Origin: Candidatus Polarisedimenticolia bacterium
Lineage (GTDB): Bacteria; Acidobacteriota; Polarisedimenticolia; Gp22-AA2; AA152
Direction of reading: 5' to 3'
Length of the DNA: 38,895 nucleotides
NCBI GenBank assembly: GCA_035764505.1
Contig: DASTZC010000210.1
Location: 1-38,895 of the forward strand
The notes under the pieces were generated by a model. It was not told the origin of the DNA and ran no database searches. It saw only the letters and a list, made by a program, of their open reading frames with translations. This document shows, piece by piece, positions 23,518 through 31,248 of the stretch; within the stretch, counting starts at the first letter, position 1, and the number at the start of each line of letters is the position of its first letter. A program made the translations under genes and the position numbers.

Positions 23518-25200
23518 ATGGCGAAATACTCGACCGAAGGAGACCAGCAAGCGAGCGCGACGAAGGCCAGGGAGTCCATTTCCCCGGCCGGCGAGCGGTT
23601 TCCGCTGCCCTCGCCAACGGATTACGCCGCGGAGTTCGAGCGTCTCAGCCGCCTGGCGAAAGAGCAGCGCGACCAGGGGCGCCAGATCGTGGTGGTGGTG
23701 GGCGTCGGTTTCGTGGGCGCCGTCATGGCGGCGGTCATCGCCGACAGCGTCGACGACAAGGGGAATCCGGGCAAGTTCGTCATCGGCATGCAGCGCCCGA
23801 GCCCGCGCAGCTTCTGGAAGATTCCGCTGCTGAACCGTGGCGTCTCCCCGGTGAAATCCGAGGACCCCGACGTCGACACGGCCATCGGGCGCTGCGTCAA
23901 GGAGAAGAAGACCCTGGTGGCCACCTACACCTACGACGCGCTGCGCCTGGCCGACGTCGTGGTGGTGGACGTGCAGTGCGACTACCTCAAGGAGTCGCTG
24001 GGAGACTGCCGCAACGGCAGCGCCGACATGCAGGCGCTCGAGGAGTCGATGGCCATCATCGGGGAGAAGATCTCGCCCGACACCCTGGTGCTCATCGAGA
24101 CCACGGTGGCGCCCGGGACGACCGAGCAGATCGTCTACCCGATCCTCAAGAAGATCTTCGAGCGGCGCGGCATCGATTCCGATCCGCTGCTGGCCCACAG
24201 CTACGAGCGGGTCATGCCGGGGCGCAACTACGTGGCGTCGATCCGGGATTTCTGGCGCGTCTGTAGCGGCGTCAACGACAAGGCGCGCGACCGCGTGGCG
24301 CGCTTCCTGCGCGACGTCATCAACACGCGGGAGTATCCGCTCACGGTGCTCGACCGGCCGATCGAGTCGGAGACGGCCAAGATCATGGAGAACAGTTTCC
24401 GCGCCACCATCCTGGCATTCATGGACGAGTGGTCGCTGTTCGCGGAGCGCAACGGCGTCGACCTCAAGAAGGTGATCGAGGCCATCAAGGTGCGGCCGAC
24501 CCACTCCAACATGATCTTCCCGGGCCCCGGGATCGGCGGCTATTGCCTTCCCAAGGACGGCGGGCTGGGAGTCTGGGCCTACCGCCACATCCATGGCTTC
24601 GAGGACGACATCTTCAAGATCACGCCGCTGGCCATCGACATCAACGACACCCGGGCGCTGCATGCCGCGCAGCTGGTGCGCGACGGGCTGCGCAACCTGG
24701 GGAGGCCCATTGCCTCCGCCGAGGTCCTGCTGCTGGGCGCCGCCTACCGGGAGGATGTCGGGGACACGCGCTACAGCGGCTCGGAGCTGATCGTGCGGCG
24801 CCTCACCGAGATGGGCGCCGACATCCGGGTGCACGATCCTTACGTCGAGCACTGGTGGGAGCTGGAGGACCAGGAGCATTACCCGCAGCCGGGCTACAGC
24901 CGCTCGCGCTTCTTCCACCGCCAGAAGAACCTGCAGGAGCTGCGCATCGAGCCGGACCTGTACAAGGCGATGGCGGGGGTGGAGGCGATCGTCCTGGCGG
25001 TGCGCCATGAGGCCTACCTGAAGCTGGATCCCGACCAGGTCGTCAAATCGGTCGGCAGACCCTGCGCCATCGTCGACTGTTTCTGCATCCTCGACGACGA
25101 GAACATCCGCCGCTACTTCGAGCTGGGCTGCGAGGTGAAGGGAATGGGCCGAGGGCACATCCGGCGGATCAAGGAGAGCGTGCGCCGCCCGAATGCGTAA
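23518..25200 (+). CDS. UDP-glucose/GDP-mannose dehydrogenase family protein
   Basis: The 560-residue protein is longer than the usual 430-450 of the family. An N-terminal extension of about 55 residues precedes the Rossmann motif VVVVGVGFVGAVMAAV (GxGxxG), and there are insertions in the C-terminal domain. The middle part has ETTVAPGTTEQIVYPILKK and the dimer helix VLDRPIESETAKIMENSFRA. The catalytic cysteine lies in GIGGYCLPKDGG. The C-terminal UDP-binding domain begins near VLLLGAAYREDVGDTRYSGS. The enzyme would oxidise a nucleotide sugar twice with NAD to a uronic acid, for use in surface polysaccharides. ATG 23518 has AGAGGAAG upstream; although the frame is open for another 1.1 kb, that part overlaps the divergent ATPase gene. 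The donor sugar is not determined. Confidence 0.9.
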   Translation: MAKYSTEGDQQASATKARESISPAGERFPLPSPTDYAAEFERLSRLAKEQRDQGRQIVVVVGVGFVGAVMAAVIADSVDDKGNPGKFVIGMQRPSPRSFWKIPLLNRGVSPVKSEDPDVDTAIGRCVKEKKTLVATYTYDALRLADVVVVDVQCDYLKESLGDCRNGSADMQALEESMAIIGEKISPDTLVLIETTVAPGTTEQIVYPILKKIFERRGIDSDPLLAHSYERVMPGRNYVASIRDFWRVCSGVNDKARDRVARFLRDVINTREYPLTVLDRPIESETAKIMENSFRATILAFMDEWSLFAERNGVDLKKVIEAIKVRPTHSNMIFPGPGIGGYCLPKDGGLGVWAYRHIHGFEDDIFKITPLAIDINDTRALHAAQLVRDGLRNLGRPIASAEVLLLGAAYREDVGDTRYSGSELIVRRLTEMGADIRVHDPYVEHWWELEDQEHYPQPGYSRSRFFHRQKNLQELRIEPDLYKAMAGVEAIVLAVRHEAYLKLDPDQVVKSVGRPCAIVDCFCILDDENIRRYFELGCEVKGMGRGHIRRIKESVRRPNA

Positions 25201-25229
25201 TAATTGACCTCTCACAAGGAGGTCACGCG

Positions 25230-25790
25230 ATGCCTTTCGGAAGCCTCTGGATCCCGGTCGTCGTTTCCGCCGTCGTCGTGTTCGTGGCCAGCTCGATTCT
25301 GCACATGGTCCTCAAGTACCACCGCGCCGATTACAAGCGCCTCCCGTCGGAAGACGCGCTGCGCGAGGCGCTCGCCCGGGCCGACCTCGCTCCGGGCCTC
25401 TACATGACTCCCTTCTGCGACAACATGAAGGAGCTCGAGCAGCCCGCGATGAAGGAGAAGTTCGTGAAAGGCCCCGTCGCCCTGATCACCATGCGCCCCA
25501 AGGGAATGACCTCGATGGGCAAATACCTGGGGCTCTGGTTCGGCTTCACCGTCCTGGTGAGCTTCATCTCCGCCTACGTGGCGCGCCATACCCTGCAGCC
25601 GGGAGACGCCGGCATGCGGGTCGCCCAGATCGTCGGAACGGTCGCCTTCGCGAGCTACGGGCTGTCGCAGATCACCGATTCGATCTGGAAGTCCCAGCCC
25701 TGGTCCAACACGGCGCGCTCCCTGATGGACGCGCTGATTTACGCCCTGCTCACCGGCGCGACCTTCAGCCTGCTCTGGCCTTCCGCCTAG
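25230..25790 (+). CDS. Small membrane protein of unknown function
   Basis: This 186-residue protein has an N-terminal helix (LWIPVVVSAVVVFVASSILH), then a soluble segment of about 70 residues with KRLPSEDALREALARADLAP and GPVALITMRPKGMTSMGK. Three further hydrophobic helices end at LLTGATFSLLWPSA. AAGGAGG just upstream of the ATG is an excellent ribosome binding site. I do not recognise a characterised family, although its well-formed sequence and conserved-looking motifs make it clearly a real protein. It follows the dehydrogenase by 29 bases and may share its transcript. A hairpin within the first 56-base repeat could end that transcript. Confidence 0.85.
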   Translation: MPFGSLWIPVVVSAVVVFVASSILHMVLKYHRADYKRLPSEDALREALARADLAPGLYMTPFCDNMKELEQPAMKEKFVKGPVALITMRPKGMTSMGKYLGLWFGFTVLVSFISAYVARHTLQPGDAGMRVAQIVGTVAFASYGLSQITDSIWKSQPWSNTARSLMDALIYALLTGATFSLLWPSA

Positions 25791-25791
25791 G

Positions 25792-25847
25792 ACCCCAATC
25801 CATGAATTGAACACCGTGACGCCCTGCCCGCAGGCGCGGCGTCACGG
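25792..25847. repeat. 56-base dispersed repeat, copy 1, containing an inverted repeat
   Basis: This copy matches 28292-28347 at all but about six of 56 positions, including an identical central block around CCATGAATTGAACACCGTGA. It contains a perfect 10-bp stem (25814-25823 with 25838-25847). It sits right after the small membrane protein gene and before the GT-C gene, so it may also act as a terminator. Confidence 0.85.
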
Positions 25848-25906
25848 TCTTGGGGGTGCCGTGTCCTGGGGCGACTCGAGTAAAACTCAAAAGGAAGGGT
25901 GAGTCC

Positions 25907-28147
25907 TTGCTTGAGGCATTCTCTCGAAAGGGAATCGTGTGGATTCTGATTGCGGGGTTTGCTTTCGCCGTGCGACTCGCATTCGTCCTGGGGGTGCCCC
26001 AGACCCCCGTCGTGTCCGATTCCCAGGTGTACGATCTGGCAGGCGAGGCGGCTGCCAGCTGGATGGGCCCGCGCCTGCCGGAGCTGCTCTCGGGAGTGGC
26101 ACAATGGAGAACAGACGTGCTGAGGGATTTCGCGGGTGATCTCAGCTGGCTGGTTCTTGCCAAGGGCCCCGTCTATCCGATGTTTCTCGGATTCATCTAC
26201 TTGATCGCTGGTCATCATTATCTCGCCGTGCGTTTGGCGCAAGTAATCCTCGACACATTAACGGTCCTGCTGGTCGGCGGTCTTGGCGGACGGATGCATG
26301 GCTCGAAGTGTGGGCTGATCGCCGCCGCCCTCTATGCTACCTACCTGCCGACCATCTTCATGGCCGGCAGGGTGATGCAGGAGACGCTGATCATGTTCTT
26401 GCTCGCCGGGCTCCTCTGGCTTCTGTCCAGGGGGATTGAGCCCAAGGACACGACCAGGAGGGGGCCGCTGCTCCTCATCGGCGCAGTCCTGGGAACGATC
26501 CTGATCGGGAAACCCTCCTGCCAGTATCTATTCGTCCTTCTCGTGCCCGCGCTCCTTCTCGCGCAGCCGACGACGCCGAAACAGAAGCTGCGCGCTGGCG
26601 CTTCGATGATGGGAGGAGTCCTGATTCCAGTCGGTCCGATGATGTTGCTGCTGGGACTCCTCTTTGGGCGCGTTTCCATCAATGGCGCTCTCGCCCCCAG
26701 CTACGAAAGGGACCTTTTCTTCGGCCTCCACCCTTGCAGTCAGGGTTGGGGCCCGGATATTCCCCAAGCGCCAAAGGTCAACTTACCTCCCGCGTCCTTC
26801 GATATCCCGGATACGAAGGAGGGCCAGACCTACTCTCAGGCGATTGGAAGCTACCTCCGCCGGCATCCCCTCGTCCCGCTGCAGATGGGCTTGCGCAAGG
26901 CCTATCATCTCTACGCCCTCCCCAGCGCCGAGTGGCAGGAGCATTATCTCCTGCCGTGGCCCGTTTTCGTTGTCTGGCACAAGACCTTGGTGATCCTGGG
27001 ACTGCTCGGGATGGCCTGTTCGGTGAGTCAGTGGAGACGAGCCTTGCCACTCCTGGCGGTCGTTATCTACGTTCTGGGTGTCGCCCTGACGGTTCAAACG
27101 CAGGCACGCCTCGCCCTGCCGGCTTTGGTGGCCTGGGCTCCCCTGGCCGCATTGGGCTTGGTTCGCCTGGGGGAGATTCTCGCGAAGAGATCGCCTCGAA
27201 ACTCTTTGTGGTGGGGACTCCTTCTGACGGGATGCATCGCGCTCCTGGCCTTGCCGGTCCTCGAGGTGGCCTCACTAATCTCACTGGCTCCTCTTCTGGA
27301 CCCGCGAAGTGCGCTCTACGCAGGTTGGTTCTTGAGGGCACTGCTACTCGCCTTGATCCTGTTTTCGCTGGACAGGAGCCTGATCACGGGGCCGGACAGG
27401 CTGAGTCGCTGCGTGATCGGCATCCTCGCCCTGTTCGGCGCGTTGGTTGTAGGGACGCACGATTTGGATGGGGGTAACTGGAGGGAGTGGAGGGCCACCC
27501 TGCGCTCTCCTGACTCGAGAATCGAGCAGACCTTTCGTCTGGTAGAGCAAGGTCCGGGAGCGATTCAGGACGGTCGCCTCCTGGTCGACGTGGCGCCTCA
27601 ATTGGCGCCTAGCGACGTCGTGCGCGTGCAGCTCGGAGGGGAAGCCCCGATCCTCCTCCACGGGGATGAGCTCGGAGGGGATTGTCTCCGGGATTACTTC
27701 GCCGAAGCGAACAGCCGGTGGCAGGGAGGTTACTCTCTTCTGCAAGAATACGGGACTTTCGATCTTTCCCGCATGCGACAATGGCTGGAGGTTCCGGTTC
27801 CCCGGTCCATCCTTGCGGGAGAGAGCTTCCGGGTGACGCTCGATCTTCCGCATGGGGGGAGGCTAGGGGTCTTCGGTGATTTTGCTTCCGATCCTCCCGA
27901 CGAATTCGAGACCCCTACACTCCAGGCGTGCCATCTGAGCATCCGAACCTCCTTTTGGAAGTTCCTTAACGACCATGATTACCGGGTGCACGAGAAGGTT
28001 CGATTGAAGCGAGAGGTCAACGGGACCTGGTGGAAGGGATCGCGCCGAGACCTCCACGACCTGGCCCCCGAGCCGGGTCTCCAAACCGGGCATTATCGAA
28101 TTTTCCTTATCATCAGACGGACGGACGGAACTCAGGTTGTCCTTTGA
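25907..28147 (+). CDS. GT-C/GT39-like membrane glycosyltransferase, atypical composition
   Basis: The 746-residue protein has about eleven hydrophobic helices. An early periplasmic loop carries the acidic residue expected in GT39-like enzymes (VSDSQVYDLAG), and LAKGPVYPMFLGFIY follows as in dolichyl-phosphate-mannose-protein mannosyltransferase-like proteins. A soluble C-terminal domain of about 200 residues looks beta-rich. No ATG is suitable. TTG 25907 has GGAAGGG upstream and places the start right before the first helix. Compared with its neighbours the gene uses visibly more A- and T-ending codons, and it is bracketed by the two 56-base repeats, so it may have been acquired. The sugar donor and acceptor are unknown. 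Confidence 0.82.
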   Translation: MLEAFSRKGIVWILIAGFAFAVRLAFVLGVPQTPVVSDSQVYDLAGEAAASWMGPRLPELLSGVAQWRTDVLRDFAGDLSWLVLAKGPVYPMFLGFIYLIAGHHYLAVRLAQVILDTLTVLLVGGLGGRMHGSKCGLIAAALYATYLPTIFMAGRVMQETLIMFLLAGLLWLLSRGIEPKDTTRRGPLLLIGAVLGTILIGKPSCQYLFVLLVPALLLAQPTTPKQKLRAGASMMGGVLIPVGPMMLLLGLLFGRVSINGALAPSYERDLFFGLHPCSQGWGPDIPQAPKVNLPPASFDIPDTKEGQTYSQAIGSYLRRHPLVPLQMGLRKAYHLYALPSAEWQEHYLLPWPVFVVWHKTLVILGLLGMACSVSQWRRALPLLAVVIYVLGVALTVQTQARLALPALVAWAPLAALGLVRLGEILAKRSPRNSLWWGLLLTGCIALLALPVLEVASLISLAPLLDPRSALYAGWFLRALLLALILFSLDRSLITGPDRLSRCVIGILALFGALVVGTHDLDGGNWREWRATLRSPDSRIEQTFRLVEQGPGAIQDGRLLVDVAPQLAPSDVVRVQLGGEAPILLHGDELGGDCLRDYFAEANSRWQGGYSLLQEYGTFDLSRMRQWLEVPVPRSILAGESFRVTLDLPHGGRLGVFGDFASDPPDEFETPTLQACHLSIRTSFWKFLNDHDYRVHEKVRLKREVNGTWWKGSRRDLHDLAPEPGLQTGHYRIFLIIRRTDGTQVVL

Positions 28148-28291
28148 TCGGCGGGGACCCCTTGGTCAACCTTCATCCTGCGCCGGCCCGCGGCGAAGTG
28201 TCGTGGATCGGAAATCACGTTGACATCGAGGCCGACGAGCCGCCCCGATCGACGGCCGAATGTGACGGGGTTCCGGATACGCGACACCAGG

Positions 28292-28347
28292 CCCCCGATC
28301 CATGAATTGAACACCGTGACGCCCTGCACGCGGGCACGGTGTCACGG
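28292..28347. repeat. 56-base dispersed repeat, copy 2, containing an inverted repeat
   Basis: This is the partner of 25792-25847, in the same orientation and exactly 2,500 bases away. Its stem (28314-28323 with 28338-28347) has one G-T pair relative to copy 1, so pairing is kept. The GTTTTCC after it makes a weak intrinsic terminator for the GT-C gene possible. Confidence 0.85.
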
Positions 28348-28461
28348 GTTTTCCTCTCCCTCCGATCGTTCTCCTTTCACGCCCCGCCAATCCGCCGACG
28401 ATTCCACGGATCGCGCCCGCCACGCACTCGAATCCGTCAGAAAAGCGCCGTGCAGGTGTGC

Positions 28462-28490
28462 GTGACGCGGCCCGATCCGAAATCTATATT
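28462..28490 (+). promoter_or_regulatory. Predicted promoter of the YXWGW lipoprotein
   Basis: GTGACG (28462-28467) and TATATT (28485-28490) are 17 bases apart, both close to the sigma-70 consensus. The leader to ATG 28558 would be about 60 bases. Confidence 0.55.
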
Positions 28491-28557
28491 CCTCCGAGGT
28501 CCCCGAAACGCTCCGACGATCTGCGCCGCGGCAGGGGACACGAATCGGAGGACATCG

Positions 28558-30102
28558 ATGACGAGGAAACTGCTCGGATTCGCCTTGCTGTTTTTCGGCG
28601 GCGTGCTGGGACTGGCGTGCGTGACCACCGAGCGGGTCTACGTCCAGCCGGCGCCTCAGCCGCCTCAGGAAGATCCCGCTCCCGTGCAGGAGACGGTGTC
28701 GTACAGCGGCGCGGAGGACGAGCCGTTCTACGACGACCTCCGTCCGTATGGTGAATGGATCTACGTCTCGGGTCCCGGATGGGTCTGGTCTCCCTACAGG
28801 GTGCCGGCCGGCTGGCGTCCCTACGCTTACGGCCACTGGGTCTACACCGATTACGGTCTTACATGGGCTTCGGATGAGAGCTTCGGATGGGCGGTTTATC
28901 ACTACGGCCGCTGGTACGCCGATCCCGGCTACGGGTGGGTCTGGGTCCCGGGAACGGAGTGGGGCCCCGCCTGGGTGGCGTGGCACGAGGGGGGCGGCTA
29001 CGTCGGCTGGGCCCCTCTGCCGTGGCAGGTCACCTGGCGCGCCGGCTTCGGTTTGGATTGGGGCGGAGTGAGCATCAACGTGGCGCTCGGACCTTCCGCC
29101 TGGTACTTCGTCCACGATCGCGACCTGGTGGCGACCAACCTGCACGGCTGCGTTCTGCCGGCGGCGCGCAACGTGACGCTGATTAGGAACACCATCCATG
29201 TCACCAACTATGTCTATGTCGACAACCGGATCGTCGATCGCAGCGTGCGCAAAGAGAAGATCGGGCGGGCCGTGGGACATCCCATTCCCTCCTACCGGGT
29301 GCGGCGCACCGACTCTCCTGACGAGGGGCGCGGAGGGCGGGTGAAAGACCAGGAGTTCGTGGTCTTCCGGCGCGACCCGGGGCGCAGCCCGCAGCGCCGC
29401 GAGGTCCCTCCGGGACACGACGGCAGCCAGACGCGCGGCGACGGCCGTGACGATCGCTCCGAGGATCGTGATCCCCGGCGGCGCGAGATTCCTTCGGGTC
29501 ATGACGCCTACCCGCCGCAGGACGACCCGAATCGCGGCGGCGGATCCCAGGATGGGCAGCACGAGCGCGACTCCATGCAGCCGCGCAACGGCGACTCCCA
29601 CGACCAGCCGCCGGCGCACGAGGATGGCCGGCGCAATCCGCCTCCGGGCGGGGATCCCACTCGGGACCGGGGAAACCAGAGACGTCCGCAGCGTTACGGC
29701 ACCCCCGCGACGGAAAACAGCGAAGGCCAGCCGGCCCAGGGCACGCATGGGAACGGGAATGGCAAGCAGAATTCTCCTGACAGCCGCGCCACACCCGACC
29801 AGGGCTCGCAGGGCCAGCAGGCTGCCCCGCAAGGAAACGGAAACGCGGGGAACACGAGCAAGGGTACCAATGCCCCGCAGCGCGACGGAAAGCAGGGCAA
29901 TGCAGGCCAGGGAGGCAATGCCGGTTCGGTGAGCAAGCCTCCCTCGACTCCTTCGGGCCCATCCAAGCAGGGCAATGCCCCTGCAAAGTCCCAGGGAAAC
30001 AAGCCGACCGGGAAGGGGAAGGGCAAGAAGCCGGCGCCGCCGGATCCGAAGCCGGAAACCGAGAAGCCCGAGGAGCCGCCGAAGGACGGCTCCGGGAGCT
30101 AG
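28558..30102 (+). CDS. YXWGW-type (DUF6600-like) lipoprotein with low-complexity tail
   Basis: This 514-residue protein has a lipoprotein signal (LLGFALLFFGGVLGLAC). A folded N-terminal half follows, rich in Trp, Tyr and Gly and containing the repeated pattern DLRPYGEWIYVSGPGWVW, PYAYGHWVY, WAVYHYGRWYADP and GYGWVWVPGTEWGPAWVAW. This pattern is typical of the DUF6600/YXWGW group, whose function is not known. From about residue 270 the sequence is disordered, first Arg/Asp-rich and then Gly/Asn/Gln/Pro/Lys-rich, ending in KPEEPPKDGSGS. Such tails may bind RNA, peptidoglycan or glycans, but nothing here decides. ATG 28558 has GGAGG at the right distance and an upstream promoter. The following lipoprotein gene starts nine bases after the stop. 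Confidence 0.88.
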   Translation: MTRKLLGFALLFFGGVLGLACVTTERVYVQPAPQPPQEDPAPVQETVSYSGAEDEPFYDDLRPYGEWIYVSGPGWVWSPYRVPAGWRPYAYGHWVYTDYGLTWASDESFGWAVYHYGRWYADPGYGWVWVPGTEWGPAWVAWHEGGGYVGWAPLPWQVTWRAGFGLDWGGVSINVALGPSAWYFVHDRDLVATNLHGCVLPAARNVTLIRNTIHVTNYVYVDNRIVDRSVRKEKIGRAVGHPIPSYRVRRTDSPDEGRGGRVKDQEFVVFRRDPGRSPQRREVPPGHDGSQTRGDGRDDRSEDRDPRRREIPSGHDAYPPQDDPNRGGGSQDGQHERDSMQPRNGDSHDQPPAHEDGRRNPPPGGDPTRDRGNQRRPQRYGTPATENSEGQPAQGTHGNGNGKQNSPDSRATPDQGSQGQQAAPQGNGNAGNTSKGTNAPQRDGKQGNAGQGGNAGSVSKPPSTPSGPSKQGNAPAKSQGNKPTGKGKGKKPAPPDPKPETEKPEEPPKDGSGS

Positions 30103-30111
30103 CGGGCGGCG

Positions 30112-30687
30112 ATGAGGGGGATTCGCGCGGCTCGGGCGCTTCTGACGCTGGGAACCACCTTCGGGCTGATTGCCTGCCAGGAGGCTCTCACCCCGGTGCC
30201 CTATCGGTTGGGCCAGGCGATCCCCTTGGAGCGGTGGATGTTGAAGATCCGCCAGCCGGAGATGGTGGCGGCTTCGATGATCAAGGGCTTCCAGGACTTT
30301 CGGATCAGCAACAAGGACTCGAAGGTCTTGGTGGTGCATCTCGATCTGATGCCCAAGAGCCAGGCGGCCGAAGACGACCCGAACGCCGCCGAGAAGGGCT
30401 TCATCAAGCTGATGTGGGACTGCCGCCTGAAGGACCGGGAAGGTCAGGAATACCGGCTCGGACTGCCGCTGGCCGGCTCGCACTTTCGCATGCTCAAATC
30501 GGGGGGGATGATGAGCGACACGGAAATGCGGGACGCCCTCTTCTCGGTGCCCGAGTCGCGGGTGCCGCGCGATTGGGCCCTGCTGTTCGCGGTTCCTCAG
30601 GGCCGCTCCGGGTTCACTCTTTTCATCCGCAACCGCACCCCGGAAGAAGGACAGCCCGCCCTGGTATCGGTCGACCTGGGTCGCTGA
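30112..30687 (+). CDS. Predicted lipoprotein of unknown function
   Basis: The 191-residue protein has a signal peptide ending in the lipobox LIAC (cysteine near residue 22). The mature part alternates predicted beta strands (RWMLKIRQPE, SKVLVVHLDLMPKS, GFIKLMWDCRLKDREGQEYR) and finishes with WALLFAVPQGRSGFTLFIRN. This arrangement resembles the immunoglobulin-like extracellular domains of DUF4352-type proteins, though I cannot assign it. It begins nine bases after the YXWGW lipoprotein gene and lacks a strong ribosome binding site, so it is probably co-transcribed and translationally coupled. It could act with that lipoprotein at the outer membrane. Confidence 0.8.
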   Translation: MRGIRAARALLTLGTTFGLIACQEALTPVPYRLGQAIPLERWMLKIRQPEMVAASMIKGFQDFRISNKDSKVLVVHLDLMPKSQAAEDDPNAAEKGFIKLMWDCRLKDREGQEYRLGLPLAGSHFRMLKSGGMMSDTEMRDALFSVPESRVPRDWALLFAVPQGRSGFTLFIRNRTPEEGQPALVSVDLGR

Positions 30688-30735
30688 GAGCCGCCGAGAT
30701 GACCGCCTCACCGGCCGGCCGGCAACCTGCCCTGT

Positions 30736-30741
30736 TATAAT
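30736..30741 (+). promoter_or_regulatory. Consensus -10 element upstream of a small gene
   Basis: TATAAT is a perfect -10 hexamer. No -35 hexamer is visible in the G+C-rich sequence before it. The ATG four bases downstream (30746) leads to a short frame that stops after about 30 codons, so the promoter more likely serves the gene starting near 30805. Confidence 0.45.
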
Positions 30742-30804
30742 CAAGATGCTCGCGCGGCGTCGCCGAGATTGTTTTCGCGCCAAAGACCTCACAGGTGCAT
30801 CGCC

Positions 30805-31104
30805 TTGCCTCCGACCACCGGAACGATCAAGCCCGCTCTGATCTCCTGGCTCCTGCGCTCTCTGGGGCGCGAATCGACCCCCTGGAGCGCCGAGCAATCC
30901 GCTTACCTGGAGTCGATCATGGAGACCGAGGAGGGGGCGAGGATTCTCGCCTCTCTGGTGGTGACCACACTGAGGCTCAGGCAAAGCGCGTTGTTCAAGC
31001 CCGATTCGCATGGGACCGCCGGGACGATCCTGCCCGCCATCGAAGCGTTCTGGCAGGACCCCACTTCGCAAACCTATCGCGAGCTCCGGATCGCGCGCTG
31101 GTAA
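30805..31104 (+). CDS. Small protein of unknown function
   Basis: The 99-residue product looks helical: LISWLLRSLGRESTPWSAEQ, YLESIMETEEGARILASLVV and a third helix near ILPAIEAFWQDP. Codon use is normal for the window. There is no signal peptide or membrane segment. TTG 30805 has ACAGGTG upstream, and TTG 30769 is the other candidate, adding 12 residues. I do not recognise a family. It stands between a lipoprotein gene and the adenylate-forming enzyme, with its own -10 element, and nothing in the context suggests a role. Confidence 0.6.
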   Translation: MPPTTGTIKPALISWLLRSLGRESTPWSAEQSAYLESIMETEEGARILASLVVTTLRLRQSALFKPDSHGTAGTILPAIEAFWQDPTSQTYRELRIARW

Positions 31105-31248
31105 AGACCTGGCGGCCCGTTCGACGCATCGCATGATCGGACCGGCGCGCTGGGATGAAGCCCCATTGGATTGCATTGCCGCCATGAACCAGGCTCCTCC
31201 AGACCCGGCCGCGCTCGATAGATCCCTCTTTCCGTGCCGCCCGGACCG

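Larger units (their letters stand above)
28148..28557. other. Intergenic region with repeat copy 2 and promoter
   Basis: No gene is supported in this 410-base stretch. It contains the second 56-base repeat (28292-28347), whose hairpin is followed by GTTTTCC, and the promoter at 28462-28490. The segment 28160-28290 before the repeat has no recognisable content. Confidence 0.5.

Noticed and set aside
23497-25215. Long minus-strand open frame opposite the sugar dehydrogenase
   Set aside because: The plus-strand frame has the complete dehydrogenase motifs, and the minus-strand product is rich in His, Asp and Val repeats without domains.
25792-28347. Integron cassette with attC sites
   Set aside because: The repeats contain an inverted repeat but not the RYYYAAC/GTTRRRY core sites, and there is no integrase.
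25792-28347. Insertion sequence or transposon ends
   Set aside because: The repeats are direct rather than terminal inverted copies, and the enclosed gene is a membrane glycosyltransferase with no transposase motif. No target-site duplication could be recognised.
30746-30838. Short gene starting at the ATG four bases after the TATAAT at 30736
   Set aside because: The frame stops after about 30 codons of Arg-rich sequence and overlaps the better supported small gene.
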